From: Pedobacter sp. Leaf216
Lineage (GTDB): Bacteria; Bacteroidota; Bacteroidia; Sphingobacteriales; Sphingobacteriaceae
Reading direction: 5' to 3'
Length of the DNA: 64,000 bases
Assembly: GCF_001421515.1 (NCBI RefSeq)
Contig: NZ_LMKM01000001.1
Location: 175,680-239,679 of the forward strand
The notes under the pieces were generated by a model. The model did not search any database, was not told the origin of the DNA, and was given only the letters and a program-made list of their open reading frames with translations. Every line of letters begins with the position of its first letter. Positions within the stretch are counted from its first letter, which is position 1. Position numbers and translations under genes: made by a program. Below are positions 7,604 through 16,625 of this stretch, piece after piece.

Positions 7604-9280
7604 TTACCAGTAAATACCGTAAAGCGCTACCAGTAAACCGATTATGATCAATGCACCAACAGCAAAACTTGTAGTGGTTTTGAACATTTTTGAATCGATT
7701 TCCAGTCCTTTAGGATTTACGCCATTTCTATTTTCGAATAAACTGATAATCACCATACCAACAATACAGAATACGAACACAAAACCCATTCTATCCAGGA
7801 AAGGAATTTCGTAAATGCCTGCTGCATTTTTTACTGAGAAACCCATTCCTGATAACCATGATAAATCTGTCCAGCCCGGAAGGAATTTTAATACTAGCGA
7901 CAATCCAAAACCGCCAATGGTTGCAAAAAGTGCAGCATTTGAAGTTGCCCTTTTCCAGAAGAAACCAAGGATGAACATGGCAAATATACCTGGCGATACA
8001 AAACCTGTATATTCTTGTATGTATTGGAAACCACCTTTTTTATCGATACCAAGGTGGGGTGCAATTAAAACACCCAGTACCATGGCTACAACAACAGCAA
8101 TTTTACCTGTAAAAACCAGGTTTTTTTCAGAAGCATCGGTTTTTAATACTTTTTTATAAATATCCAATGTAAAAATAGTTGCAATACTATTTGCCTTACC
8201 CGCTAATGAAGCCACCACAGCTGCTGTTAAAGCTGCAAATGATAACCCTTTTAAGCCCGCTGGCAATAAGTTTAACAACACCGGATAAGCACGGTCAGGA
8301 TTAACAGATCCATCCTGTAACATCTCCGATTGGAAAGCGCCATCTTTATACAATACGTATGCCGCTATACCCGGTAATACTACGATGATTGGCATTAATA
8401 ATTTTAAGAAAGCGGCAAATAGAATACCACCGCGTGCCGTTTTTAAATCAGCACCTAAAGCGCGTTGTGTGATGTACTGATTACAGCCCCAATAATTTAA
8501 ATTTACAATCCACATACCACCCACAAGTACGCTTAAGCCTGGCAAATCAATGTAATTCTCATTTTCAGGTTTTAAAATCATGTGAAAATGCTCTGATGCT
8601 TTTGAAGTCATTAAGCTATAACCCTCAAAAATACCTGATGTACCGTAGTGTGTAGAAACCAGGTTTAAAGCTAAATAAGTTGTTGCCAAACCACCCAGAA
8701 TTAAGAAAAACACCTGGATCACGTCAGTATAACCGATTACTTTCATTCCCCCAAGTGTAATTACAATGGCAAATGCTGCAATGGCATACATACAGAATGT
8801 TAGATCGAAACCAGATATGCTGCTTACTGCTAAAGCACCTAAATAAAGTATCGAAGTTAAGTTTACCACTACATATAGCAATAACCAGAACACGGCCATA
8901 ATCATGGCCACGGTTCCGTTGTAACGCTGGTGTAGGAACTGGGGCATTGTAGCAATTTTATTCTTTAGGTATACCGGAATAAAGAAAACGGCAACAATGA
9001 CCAGGGTAAGGGCAGCCATCCATTCATAAGTTGCAATTGCAAGCCCCATCTTAAAGCCTGATCCACTCATACCAATAAACTGCTCTGCCGAAATGTTGGA
9101 TGCAATTAATGAGGCACCGATTGCCCACCATGTAAGTGAACCTTCTGCAAGGAAATAATCTTTTGAGCCGGTTGATGCGGATTTTTTCTTATTGTAGATG
9201 TACAGACCGTACGCAGCCACAATAACGAAGTAGATTGCAAATACAATGTAATCTTTCGTGTCCAATAAGTTGTGTTTCAT
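7604..9280 (-). CDS. Sodium/sugar symporter (SSS/SGLT family), probably for xylose
   Basis: This 558-residue protein is almost entirely hydrophobic helices (about 14), as in the solute:sodium symporter family. The N-terminal YFLAEGSLTWWAIGASLIASNISAEQF region matches the Na+-site and sugar-site helices of vSGLT-like carriers, and YWGCNQYITQRALGA near residue 265 is a further SGLT-type signature. It should couple Na+ entry to sugar uptake. Lying downstream of xylB-xylA on the same strand, xylose is the likely substrate, by context only. A 380-base gap with hairpins separates it from xylA, so it may also have its own promoter. A terminator follows. Confidence 0.87.
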   Translation of the reverse strand: MKHNLLDTKDYIVFAIYFVIVAAYGLYIYNKKKSASTGSKDYFLAEGSLTWWAIGASLIASNISAEQFIGMSGSGFKMGLAIATYEWMAALTLVIVAVFFIPVYLKNKIATMPQFLHQRYNGTVAMIMAVFWLLLYVVVNLTSILYLGALAVSSISGFDLTFCMYAIAAFAIVITLGGMKVIGYTDVIQVFFLILGGLATTYLALNLVSTHYGTSGIFEGYSLMTSKASEHFHMILKPENENYIDLPGLSVLVGGMWIVNLNYWGCNQYITQRALGADLKTARGGILFAAFLKLLMPIIVVLPGIAAYVLYKDGAFQSEMLQDGSVNPDRAYPVLLNLLPAGLKGLSFAALTAAVVASLAGKANSIATIFTLDIYKKVLKTDASEKNLVFTGKIAVVVAMVLGVLIAPHLGIDKKGGFQYIQEYTGFVSPGIFAMFILGFFWKRATSNAALFATIGGFGLSLVLKFLPGWTDLSWLSGMGFSVKNAAGIYEIPFLDRMGFVFVFCIVGMVIISLFENRNGVNPKGLEIDSKMFKTTTSFAVGALIIIGLLVALYGIYW

Positions 9281-9519
9281 TAATATAATAGTGGTTATTT
9301 GGTTTAGAAACCTAAATGTAGTAAAATCATAAATTAATCACTGCTTTTTTTTAAATTAAAAAATGTTAATGTAACGTTTATTAATTTGATTGATTAGCCG
9401 ATTGAATCGGTAATAGTTAAATTCAGTTCGTTTTCACTATGCCCCAGGTCGACAACGATTTGCATACATAATTACCCTTAAGGTCTGTATCCTCGCAGAA
9501 GGTATAAAATAAATAAGTA
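9281..9519. other. Non-coding stretch upstream of the symporter
   Basis: No gene was found. A short dyad CCGATT-G-AATCGG lies at 9398-9410, and an imperfect AACGTT-centred dyad at 9366-9384 (TTAATGTAACGTTTATTAA) has the look of a LacI-type operator. A decayed hairpin GGTCTGTATCCTCGCAGAAGG at 9482-9502 belongs to the family of the next entry. No full promoter pair could be matched. Confidence 0.4.
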
Positions 9520-9690
9520 GTGGTCTGTGAGGACACAGACCACGGTATCACATTTTAAAAATAATGTATATAAATAGATTAAATATACCTGTTAATCAAA
9601 TTCCAGTGGTTTGTGATGGCACAGACCACGCTATCCCATTTTATAAATAATGTAGATAGATTAAATGTATCTGTTAATCAAATTCTCCAA
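9520..9690. repeat. Tandem hairpin repeat that duplicates the 3-prime end of xylA
   Basis: Two units, 9520-9605 and 9606-9690, align along their whole length. Each starts with a 10-bp hairpin (GTGGTCTGTG-AGGA-CACAGACCAC in the first; GTGGTTTGTG-ATGG-CACAGACCAC in the second), continues through an AT-rich spacer and ends in sequence coding on the reverse strand for NLINRYI-stop. In the second unit this is the true xylA end. In the first it is a spare copy lying outside the gene, with synonymous third-base changes. Confidence 0.88.
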
Positions 9691-10992
9691 ATACTCTTGC
9701 TTCCCGCTGCGAACCTCTGGCTCACCATTTTCTGCAGCATAGTTTCGCAAATCTTCCAAAGTTAATTTACCTTGCTCAAATTCTGCTCCTTTACCACTGT
9801 CAAATGAAGCATAGCGATCCGTTCTTATTTTCCTATAATCAGACTTTTGAAGAATGGCATCAGCGGTAATCAGGGCCCTTGCGAAAATATCCATACCACC
9901 AATATGGGCATAAAAAAGATCTTTAGGATCGGTAGAGTTACGGCGGATTTTAGCATCAAAATTTACACCTCCACCTTGTAAGCCTCCACCTTCTAAAATA
10001 ATCAGCATGGTTTCTGTTAACTCGTTAATATCGTTCGGAAACTGATCGGTATCCCAGCCATTTTGATAATCACCACGATTGGCATCAATAGATCCTAATA
10101 AACCATTATCTACCGCTACCTGCAATTCATGCTGAAAGGTATGTCCGGCTAATGTAGCGTGGTTTACTTCTAAATTTAATTTAAAATCACCCAAAAGATC
10201 GTATTGCTGTAAAAAGCCTTTTACTGTAGCTGCATCGTAATCGTATTGATGTTTGGAAGGTTCGCATGGTTTTGGTTCGATAAAAAACGTTCCTTTAAAA
10301 CCTTGTTTGCGGGCATAATCTTTGGCTGTATGTAAAAATTTGGCCAAATGTTCCTGCTCACGTTTCATATTTGTATTCAATAGCGTCATGTAGCCTTCCC
10401 TTCCTCCCCAGAAAACATAATTTTCACCACCAAGCGCAATGGTTGCATCCAGGGCTGCTTTAACCTGCGCTGCGCCGTGGGCAAGTACATGGAAATCGGG
10501 ATTGGTAGATGCACCGTTCATGTAGCGTTTATGGCTGAATAGATTGGCAGTTCCCCAAAGCAGTTTTACACCACTATCAGCTTGTTTTTGCTTAGCATAT
10601 TCAACAAGGGTTTGCAAACGGCGTTCGTTTTCAGCAACATCATTTCCATAATCTACTACATCAACATCATGAAAACAGTAATATGGGATTTGCATTTTGG
10701 TAATGAATTCAAAAGCGGCATCCATTTTATCTTTTGCCCTTTCTATTGCATCGGCCTTTTCATCCCAAGGGAAAACATGGGTTGGGCCACCAAAAGGATC
10801 GGCACCGTTGCCATTAAAAGAATGCCAATACGCACAGGCAAATTTAAAATGTTCGTTCATGGTTTTTCCTGCCACAATTTTATTGGCATCGTACCACCTA
10901 AAGGCAAGTGGATTATCGCTTTCTAGGCCTTCAAATTTAATTTGCTCAATGCCTTTAAAAAATTCTTTTGCTCCTGTTACTACTTTTGTCAT
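9661..10992 (-). CDS. xylA: Xylose isomerase
   Basis: This 443-residue enzyme interconverts D-xylose and D-xylulose in the cytoplasm. Class II family landmarks are [38 protein letters not shown] with the catalytic His, [34 protein letters not shown] and the metal-site segments [12 protein letters not shown] and GSIDANRGD. The start at 10992 ([12 protein letters not shown]) is preferred over an in-frame GTG at 11061, which overlaps the xylB stop, because homologues begin with this segment and the extra 23 residues are low-complexity. It is followed by a tandem repeat carrying a second copy of its last eight codons. Confidence 0.96.
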   Translation of the reverse strand: MTKVVTGAKEFFKGIEQIKFEGLESDNPLAFRWYDANKIVAGKTMNEHFKFACAYWHSFNGNGADPFGGPTHVFPWDEKADAIERAKDKMDAAFEFITKMQIPYYCFHDVDVVDYGNDVAENERRLQTLVEYAKQKQADSGVKLLWGTANLFSHKRYMNGASTNPDFHVLAHGAAQVKAALDATIALGGENYVFWGGREGYMTLLNTNMKREQEHLAKFLHTAKDYARKQGFKGTFFIEPKPCEPSKHQYDYDAATVKGFLQQYDLLGDFKLNLEVNHATLAGHTFQHELQVAVDNGLLGSIDANRGDYQNGWDTDQFPNDINELTETMLIILEGGGLQGGGVNFDAKIRRNSTDPKDLFYAHIGGMDIFARALITADAILQKSDYRKIRTDRYASFDSGKGAEFEQGKLTLEDLRNYAAENGEPEVRSGKQEYLENLINRYI

Positions 10993-11060
10993 GTTTTTTG
11001 TTTTTGGTGATGGTTTGTTAGTCGATAATTTTAGTTGATCTTCCAAAGGGCGGTTAATCA

Positions 11061-12545
11061 CTAACCAATTGCTAACTGTTTCTCTAATATTTTCTTCCAG
11101 TCCTGATAAATTGGTTCATAGGATTCGGAATATTGCGGTGTCAAAGTTTTTATTGCTTCATGTTTGGTGAATGCTTCTTCAGCATTTTTAAAAATCCCTG
11201 CACCTATTCCTGCTCCGAGTGCTGCACCCACACTGCCGTCATTTTCGTAAAGCTCAACCGGAATACCTGTTACATCAACGAAGGTTTGAGCAAAAACATC
11301 ACTTAAAAATAAGTTTGCCTTGCCTGCACGGATTACTTTTGGAGTCATCCCGTTTTCGCGCATTATATCGAGCCCATAGCGGAAAGAAAATGCAATTCCT
11401 TCTTGTACAGCCCTGAAAATGTCCGACTGGTTATGGGTATTTAAATCAATACCTAAAAGTTGAGCGCCCGTATATTTATTGTTTAACATCCGTTCTGCGC
11501 CATTACCAAATGGAAGTACCTTTAATCCATTACTGCCAATAGGTGCTTTTGCAGCCAGCTTATTCAGCTCACTATATGTTGCCTGAGGCGCAAAATTATT
11601 TTTTGCCCAACGGTACATACTGCCTGTGCCATTAATGCAAAGCAATACACCGGTGTGTTTTTTATCTTCGGAATAGGTTACATGAGCAAAGGTATTTACC
11701 CTCGATTGTTTATCATAAGTAAGATCATCACTTACACCATAAATTACACCAGATGTACCGGCTGTGGCCGCAACTTCTCCAGGTTTTAATACATTTAGTG
11801 AAAGTGCATTATTAGGCTGATCGCCGGATTTATATGCTACAGGAATACCTTTGGTCAAACCAAGCAAATCTGCAACATCAGCTTTCAAATGCCCATGTTC
11901 AGAAAATAAAGGTCTTAAAGTTGGTATCAGGCTGCTATCAATACCATAATATTTGGTAACGTCTTCAGATATTTCATGTTGCTCAAAATCCCAGAAAATC
12001 CCTTCTGATAATGCTGAAATGCTTGTGGTAATTTCTCCGGTTAATTTCATGGCAATGAAATCACCTGGTAACATCATTTTATCGATACGGCTATAAATTT
12101 CTGGCTCATTTTGTTTAACCCAAGCCAATTTTGAAGCTGTAAAGTTTCCGGGAGAATTTAACAGATGTTTTAACGATTTTTCTTCGCCTATAGCATCAAA
12201 TGCTTTATTCCCCAAATCCACAGCCCTGCTGTCGCACCAGATGATGCTATCGCGTAATACCTGTTGATTTTTATCTACAACAATCAATCCATGCATTTGA
12301 TAGGCAATGCCAATGGCTTTAATCTGTTTGGGATCGAATAAACCTGTTGCATTTAACTTTAGAATGGCCTGCTGTACATTGTGCCACCAATCATTTGGCG
12401 ATTGCTCTGCCCAGCCCGATTGTAAAGATTTGATTGCCGTTTCCTCTTCAGGATATTGTGCAGTGGCAATATTTTGCTGTGTTGCCACATCAACTATAGC
12501 CACTTTTATGGATGAAGTACCTAAATCAATCCCTAATAAATACAT
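11061..12545 (-). CDS. xylB: Xylulokinase
   Basis: This 494-residue FGGY-family kinase phosphorylates D-xylulose to xylulose 5-phosphate for the pentose phosphate pathway. The phosphate-1 loop [17 protein letters not shown] opens the protein. [10 protein letters not shown] and SIIWCDSRA match sugar-site motifs, [11 protein letters not shown] near residue 240 includes the likely catalytic Asp, and [11 protein letters not shown] and [15 protein letters not shown] are the ATP-side motifs. It is the first gene of the reverse-strand xyl block, with xylA starting 68 bases after its stop. A promoter and a LacI-like operator lie just upstream. Confidence 0.95.
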   Translation of the reverse strand: MYLLGIDLGTSSIKVAIVDVATQQNIATAQYPEEETAIKSLQSGWAEQSPNDWWHNVQQAILKLNATGLFDPKQIKAIGIAYQMHGLIVVDKNQQVLRDSIIWCDSRAVDLGNKAFDAIGEEKSLKHLLNSPGNFTASKLAWVKQNEPEIYSRIDKMMLPGDFIAMKLTGEITTSISALSEGIFWDFEQHEISEDVTKYYGIDSSLIPTLRPLFSEHGHLKADVADLLGLTKGIPVAYKSGDQPNNALSLNVLKPGEVAATAGTSGVIYGVSDDLTYDKQSRVNTFAHVTYSEDKKHTGVLLCINGTGSMYRWAKNNFAPQATYSELNKLAAKAPIGSNGLKVLPFGNGAERMLNNKYTGAQLLGIDLNTHNQSDIFRAVQEGIAFSFRYGLDIMRENGMTPKVIRAGKANLFLSDVFAQTFVDVTGIPVELYENDGSVGAALGAGIGAGIFKNAEEAFTKHEAIKTLTPQYSESYEPIYQDWKKILEKQLAIG

Positions 12546-12568
12546 ATTTTAATTTAATTAATATCTGG

Positions 12569-12616
12569 TTATGCAAACGGTTGCATAAAGATAGTTTTAA
12601 AAAAATAAAACGCAAA
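12569..12616 (-). promoter_or_regulatory. xylB promoter with overlapping LacI-type operator
   Basis: On the reverse strand, TTTG (12616-12613) and TATCTTTA (12593-12586) are 19 bases apart, fitting the Bacteroidota consensus TTTG-N19-21-TAnnTTTG. Immediately downstream, over the expected start point, lies a 20-base dyad TTATGCAA-ACGG-TTGCATAA (12569-12588) with perfect 8-base arms and a central CG, the form of LacI-family operators. Repressor binding there would block initiation of xylB-xylA. No lacI-type gene is in the window. Confidence 0.75.
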
Positions 12617-12722
12617 TTTTTTATTAAATCTGTTAATCTTAAAGCTGTTAGCAACCTGTAGCTAAATGCGATCACATTTGATATTAATAATTTTTATTTT
12701 TGCGCGCATATTTAATTAAGTT

Positions 12723-13058
12723 ATGGAACAGATAACCTGGGATGATTTCGAAAAGGTAGAATTAAGGGTGGGAACAATTTTAGAGGCTTTTGAATTTCCT
12801 GAAGCCCGCAGACCAGCCTATAAAGTAAAAGTAGATTTTGGTGAATTTGGCATAAAAATGAGCAGTGCGCAGATAACCAAACACTATACATTGGAAGAAT
12901 TGCCAGGAAAACAGATTGTTGGTGTGGTCAATTTTCCAAAAAAACAAATTGGAAAGTTTATGTCTGAATTTTTGGTTACCGGTTTTGCCGATGAAAACGG
13001 CGATATTGTGTTAACTTCTGTGCTGGGCAAAGTGCCTAACGGGAGTAAGCTGGTTTAG
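12723..13058 (+). CDS. csaA: tRNA-binding chaperone-like protein CsaA
   Basis: This 111-residue protein is a single tRNA-binding OB domain of the CsaA/EMAP-II type. Landmarks are the opening WDDFEKVELRVGTILEAFEFPEARRPAYKVKVDFG, then KMSSAQITKHY, the strand QIVGVVNFPKKQIGKFMSEFLVTGF and the C-terminal VPNGSKLV. CsaA of Bacillus dimerises and has been linked to protein export; its tRNA-binding surface is conserved here. The length is the usual one for the free-standing form. It is divergent from xylB across a 177-base gap. Confidence 0.92.
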   Translation: MEQITWDDFEKVELRVGTILEAFEFPEARRPAYKVKVDFGEFGIKMSSAQITKHYTLEELPGKQIVGVVNFPKKQIGKFMSEFLVTGFADENGDIVLTSVLGKVPNGSKLV

Positions 13059-13060
13059 CC

Positions 13061-13320
13061 GACTTCCGAAGTTTTGCTAGTCTTCGGCCCCTGGAAACTT
13101 CGGAAGTCTGCGCGTTATTTGTTCCCCAATAGCACAGACCTTTGTCTAATAGCCCTGATTGAAGTGAAAAGACCGGAGGGAGGTACGAATGAGGACTTGT
13201 AACGAAAAGCAGGACTGAGGTAACCGATTATCAGCGACACTGCGCTCCAAAACCTAACCAATTTTCAGCGTAGACTTCAGAAGTTTACCACGCGCATGGC
13301 CACCAAAACTTCGGAAGTCT
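13061..13320. repeat. Composite intergenic repeat bounded by two ACTTCGGAAGT hairpins
   Basis: The left hairpin pairs GACTTCCGAAGTTT (13061-13074) with AAACTTCGGAAGTC (13095-13108), a perfect 14-bp stem. The right hairpin pairs GACTTCAGAAGTTT (13273-13286) with AAACTTCGGAAGTC (13306-13319), one mismatch. Between them 13147-13215 (GCCCTGATTGAAGTG ... ACGAAAAGCAGGACTG) resembles the stretch at 7334-7393. The whole gap between csaA and tadA is thus built from repeat modules. A looser ACCTCGGAG...CTCCGAAGT dyad at 41398 looks related. Confidence 0.78.
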
Positions 13321-13337
13321 TTTTGTCCATTATACCC

Positions 13338-13345
13338 TATATTTG
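13338..13345 (+). promoter_or_regulatory. -7 promoter element of tadA
   Basis: TATATTTG matches TAnnTTTG exactly and ends four bases before the tadA ATG at 13350. A transcript started about seven bases further on would lack a normal leader, so either the site is used for a near-leaderless message or the match is chance. No TTTG lies at the right distance upstream. Confidence 0.4.
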
Positions 13346-13349
13346 CCAC

Positions 13350-13817
13350 ATGAGCTTTTACAATTTCGAAAATACCGATCCCGAAGAGGAAGACATTCAT
13401 TATATGAAGTTGGCTTTGGAAGAAGCAAAAAAAGCGTTAAATGAAGATGAGATCCCGATTGGTGCAATAGTAGTTGGTAAAAACCGGATTATTGGTCGTG
13501 GTTATAATTTAACTGAACGCTTTAATGATGTAACTGCGCATGCGGAAATGCAGGCTTTTACTTCTGCTGCACAAACCATTGGTGGAAAATATTTGAGAGA
13601 TTGCACCTTATATGTAACCATTGAGCCTTGTGTAATGTGTGCAGGCGCAAGTTACTGGACACAAATTGGCCGAATTGTTTATGGTGCCAGGGAAGAAAAA
13701 AGAGGTTTTATATCAAAAAACGCAAATCTGCTTCATCCAAAAACATTATTAAAAGGTGGTGTAATGGCAGAAGAATGCGCAATACTGATGCGGGATTTTT
13801 TTGCGAAGAAGCGGTAG
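13350..13817 (+). CDS. tadA: Nucleoside/tRNA-adenosine deaminase (TadA family)
   Basis: This 155-residue zinc-dependent cytidine-deaminase-fold enzyme has the HAE motif (His65, Glu67) and PCVMC (Cys94, Cys97), the zinc ligands and proton shuttle. The family includes tRNA(Arg) wobble A34-to-inosine deaminases and guanine deaminases. The length, PIGAIVV, RDCTLYVTIEPC and REEKRGF fit TadA best, but a guanine-deaminase-like role is not excluded. Start 13350 (MSFYNFENTD) is preferred to an in-frame ATG at 13296, which lies inside the upstream hairpin repeat. Confidence 0.88.
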   Translation: MSFYNFENTDPEEEDIHYMKLALEEAKKALNEDEIPIGAIVVGKNRIIGRGYNLTERFNDVTAHAEMQAFTSAAQTIGGKYLRDCTLYVTIEPCVMCAGASYWTQIGRIVYGAREEKRGFISKNANLLHPKTLLKGGVMAEECAILMRDFFAKKR

Positions 13818-13978
13818 TGGAGATGGGTTAATGGCGTATAGTTAATAGAAAAATTAGCTATAAACTATTGATTAAAAATCAATTTTTTTATTGAAAAGGA
13901 ATTGGCTATCGCACTGAACCTTACAACTTTTAACCAGTTCAAATTTACAATAGCAACGCAGAAAACGATTTGATGATA

Positions 13979-14017
13979 ATAACATGAACAAATCTTAACG
14001 TTCTAATGTTATATTTG
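13979..14017 (+). promoter_or_regulatory. sod promoter region with an overlapping dyad
   Basis: TATATTTG at 14010-14017 matches the -7 consensus, 40 bases before the sod ATG. ATAACAT-GAAC (13979-13989) and GTTC-TA-ATGTTAT (14000-14012) are inverted repeats differing by a two-base bulge, and the right arm overlaps the -7 element. It could be a regulator site. No -33 TTTG is correctly spaced. Confidence 0.5.
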
Positions 14018-14056
14018 CTACAAGAAACATTTTTAAATCTTTAAACATAAAACATT

Positions 14057-14665
14057 ATGGCTTTTGAATTACCTGCGTTACACTACGCAACCGATGCATT
14101 AGAACCGCATATTGATAAAACTACCATGGAAATTCACCATGATAAACACCATCAAGCTTACGTTACCAACTTAAACAAAGCGTTAGAAGGTAAACCTGAA
14201 GCAAGCTCGAGCATCGAGGAAATTGTAAAAAATATTTCAAAATACCCTGCTGCTGTTAGAAACAATGGTGGCGGTCATTATAACCACTCATTATTCTGGA
14301 ACGTTTTAGGCCCCAATAAAGGTGGTGAGCCAACTGGCGATTTAGCTAAAGCAATTAACGAAACTTTCGGATCGTTTGCTGATCTTAAAACTAAATTACA
14401 AGAAGCTGGTGCTACCCGTTTTGGTTCGGGCTGGGCTTGGTTATCTGTAGGTGCTGATAAAAAACTTCAGGTTTCATCTACTCCAAACCAGGATAATCCA
14501 TTAATGGATATTGCTGAAGTAAAAGGTACACCAATTTTCGGTATCGATGTTTGGGAACACGCATATTATTTAAAATACCAAAACAAACGCCCTGATTATT
14601 TAGCGGCAATTTGGAATGCAGTAAACTGGGATGCAGTTGCTGAACTTTACAAAAAAGCTTTGTAA
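14057..14665 (+). CDS. sodA: Superoxide dismutase, Mn/Fe family (Mn-type features)
   Basis: This 202-residue enzyme dismutates superoxide to peroxide and oxygen. The metal ligands are His27, His77, Asp164 and His168 (in DVWEHAYY). [11 protein letters not shown] and the Gln in NQDNPLM follow the Mn-type pattern rather than the Fe-type, though this lineage includes cambialistic enzymes and metal use cannot be fixed by eye. There is no signal peptide, so it is cytoplasmic. It is monocistronic, with a -7 element upstream and a strong terminator right after the stop. oxyR lies 1 kb downstream on the other strand. Confidence 0.95.
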   Translation: MAFELPALHYATDALEPHIDKTTMEIHHDKHHQAYVTNLNKALEGKPEASSSIEEIVKNISKYPAAVRNNGGGHYNHSLFWNVLGPNKGGEPTGDLAKAINETFGSFADLKTKLQEAGATRFGSGWAWLSVGADKKLQVSSTPNQDNPLMDIAEVKGTPIFGIDVWEHAYYLKYQNKRPDYLAAIWNAVNWDAVAELYKKAL

Positions 14666-14686
14666 GCCAAATATAGTTTAAAATAT

Positions 14687-14723
14687 AAGGAAGTCCCGAT
14701 GCAAATCGGGACTTCCTTGTTTT
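14687..14723 (+). terminator. Rho-independent terminator of sod
   Basis: AAGGAAGTCCCGAT (14687-14700) and ATCGGGACTTCCTT (14705-14718) form a perfect 14-bp stem with a GCAA loop, followed by GTTTT. It starts 22 bases after the sod stop codon. Confidence 0.93.
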
Positions 14724-14762
14724 AAGATAATTAAGTAACTTCGCAGATATAAAATGTTCGAA

Positions 14763-15224
14763 ATGAAAAGGCTTGTAATTTTATTCTTAATTGTAATTGG
14801 TGTAAATGGCTTGGTAAGTGCCCAGCAAAATAAAGTACCTACTCCTTCAGAAATTGCACAAAAGAATGTAGATGATCTCGACAAAAGATTAAAATTAAAT
14901 GGCACGCAAAAAAGCGTGATCTATAGCTTTACATTTAACCAGGCTAAAGAACAGGCAGATTTAATTAAAAGGCAACAGGCAGGCAATTCGCGCGAAGAGG
15001 ATGTAGACAAATTCTATAAATTACAGAATGAGACATCAAAAAACATCCGCAATGTTTTAAGGCCAGAGCAGCAAACAGAGTATGATAAAGTGATAGAAGA
15101 ACGCTTAAGTGGCAAAGGATTAAAAGCAAAAAACAAGAAAAAGAAAAAAGGCGAGGAAGAAGAAGTGGAGAGCGATATTAAAGGATTATTATCTGCACCC
15201 CCAATAGAAAAGCAAAACCAGTAA
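14763..15224 (+). CDS. Small periplasmic protein, Lys/Glu-rich tail
   Basis: This protein of about 153 residues has a signal peptide (MKRLVILFLIVIGVNGLVSAQ), then a helical segment with LDKRLKLNGTQKSVIYSFTFNQAKEQADLI and VLRPEQQTEYDKVIEE. That layout, helix with L-x-L-x-x-x-Q then L-x-P-x-Q-x-x-x-Y/F, is like the LTxxQ/Spy-type periplasmic helical proteins common in this phylum. The tail is very basic then acidic (AKNKKKKKGEEEEVESD). An ATG nine bases earlier is in frame, but 14763 gives the better signal peptide. The function is unknown; a relation to Spy-like chaperones is only a possibility. Confidence 0.72.
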   Translation: MKRLVILFLIVIGVNGLVSAQQNKVPTPSEIAQKNVDDLDKRLKLNGTQKSVIYSFTFNQAKEQADLIKRQQAGNSREEDVDKFYKLQNETSKNIRNVLRPEQQTEYDKVIEERLSGKGLKAKNKKKKKGEEEEVESDIKGLLSAPPIEKQNQ

Positions 15225-15267
15225 TCATTCCTGATACCGCTGGGCAAGATTTTAATTCAAAATAGCC

Positions 15268-15510
15268 ATGCCAGAAATAATCTTAGGATCTCTCGTACTC
15301 GGCTTGCTGTTATCACCACAATTGCTGGCAGGTTTTTTGGCAAAAAGAACAGGTCGGAATTTCTGGTTCTGGTTTTTCATTTCCTTTTTAATCCCTATCA
15401 TTTCACTAATTATCCTCATCTTTTTAGAAGATAAAAATCCAGCAGCACAAAGTTATCAATTGGCAGATCACGTGGATAAGGACAAGAAATTAGTTTCTAA
15501 AGTTTTATAA
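15268..15510 (+). CDS. Small two-helix membrane protein
   Basis: This 80-residue protein has hydrophobic segments at about residues 4-22 and 31-53 with a short basic aromatic link (AKRTGRNFWFWFF), which places both ends on one side of the membrane, then a polar Lys/Asp-rich tail. It resembles the small hypothetical membrane proteins with an R-N-F-W-x-W motif seen in many bacteria. No function can be given. It lies 43 bases after the previous gene on the same strand. Confidence 0.6.
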   Translation: MPEIILGSLVLGLLLSPQLLAGFLAKRTGRNFWFWFFISFLIPIISLIILIFLEDKNPAAQSYQLADHVDKDKKLVSKVL

Positions 15511-15569
15511 ATCTTTCTTGTTGACCATGTAAAGGTTACTATAATATTTTTAATGAATAGCCTTTACCT

Positions 15570-15624
15570 CTGTATTTATTTCAGGGTTTATGTAGCAATA
15601 AAGATGCTGAAATAAATTCAGCAT
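15570..15624. repeat. Decayed palindromic repeat with ATGCTGAA hairpin
   Basis: ATGCTGAA-ATAAA-TTCAGCAT (15604-15624) is a perfect 8-bp hairpin and is the exact reverse complement of 19549-19569. TATTTATTTCAG about 30 bases upstream adds an outer arm. The usual CGTCAT terminus is missing or mutated (ATAACG). It lies between the two-helix protein gene and the oxyR stop codon. Confidence 0.6.
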
Positions 15625-15692
15625 AACGATCGCGTGGGTAAAGTTACCAAATGTTTGCTTTGGCCAATCCTCATTAATTTCAAAAACGCGGT

Positions 15693-16625
15693 CTAAATTC
15701 CAACAATATCTTTTTTCTTTTTTTGTTTCATTGCCTTAGGGATAATTTCCAAAATCTCATCCTTCAAAGCATTAAGCATCCGCTTTTTTATAAAGTTTTT
15801 ATGGGTAACCAGGCTGATTTCGCGTACAGGCTCCGGAGATTTGAAATGGCGGACTTTACTGGTTTGCTTCACATTTAACTCTGCAATAGCCAACTCAGGA
15901 AGCAGTGTTGCACCCCCGTTTAAATCGACCATACGGACAAGGGTTTCTACACTACCTGTATTATATTCCAGCCCTTGCAACCTGTTGTTTTTGGTTGAAC
16001 GGCAAATGTTCAATACCTGGTTACGCATACAGTGACCTTCGTTTAAAAGCCAGATGTTCTCATCATTTAAGTCTTCAGCATCTACAGCTTTCTTTTTATA
16101 AAGCTTGCTGTTTTTACTGATGTAACTTACAAAGTTTTCATAGTATAAAGGAGTTTCTGTAATATTCGGATCAGTTAGTGGGGTGGCCAGAATACCACAA
16201 TCCAATACGCCTGTTTTTAAATGATGAATAATATCTTCTGTGGTATACTCCCAGATTAGGAGCTTTAATTCCGGATATTTTTCCAGCATTGCTGAAATTA
16301 CTTCGGGCAGCAAATAGGGCGCAACAGTTGGAATAACGCCAATTCTCAATTCGCCTAAAACATCTTGTTGCTGACTACTAATGAGTTCTTTTATTTTTCC
16401 GCTTTCCTGTAAAATAATCCTGGCCTGTGCAATAATCTGTGCGCCAATTTCAGTCGGACTTACAGGCTGTTTACTTCTGTCGAAAATTTTAACACTGATC
16501 AGCTCTTCAAGTTTTTGCACCTGCATACTCAATGTTGGCTGGGTTACAAAACACTTATCTGCAGCAGTTACGAAACTTCTGTAAGTATCTACTGCCACGA
16601 TATATTCAAGCTGAACTAAAGTCAT
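15693..16625 (-). CDS. oxyR: LysR-family peroxide sensor OxyR
   Basis: This 310-residue LysR-type regulator has an N-terminal winged helix-turn-helix (residues 4-60, with FVTAADKCFVTQPTLSMQVQKLE) and a periplasmic-binding-protein-like effector domain. EGHCMRNQVLNIC places cysteines at 199 and 208, the same numbers and spacing as the peroxide-reactive pair of E. coli OxyR, so direct peroxide sensing by disulfide formation is likely. Targets in this family are usually catalase, peroxiredoxins and Dps; none is adjacent, though an AhpD-like gene lies 2.5 kb away. Its promoter lies inside two OxyR-like boxes, suggesting autoregulation. The end is basic (KQKKKKD). Confidence 0.93.
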   Translation of the reverse strand: MTLVQLEYIVAVDTYRSFVTAADKCFVTQPTLSMQVQKLEELISVKIFDRSKQPVSPTEIGAQIIAQARIILQESGKIKELISSQQQDVLGELRIGVIPTVAPYLLPEVISAMLEKYPELKLLIWEYTTEDIIHHLKTGVLDCGILATPLTDPNITETPLYYENFVSYISKNSKLYKKKAVDAEDLNDENIWLLNEGHCMRNQVLNICRSTKNNRLQGLEYNTGSVETLVRMVDLNGGATLLPELAIAELNVKQTSKVRHFKSPEPVREISLVTHKNFIKKRMLNALKDEILEIIPKAMKQKKKKDIVGI

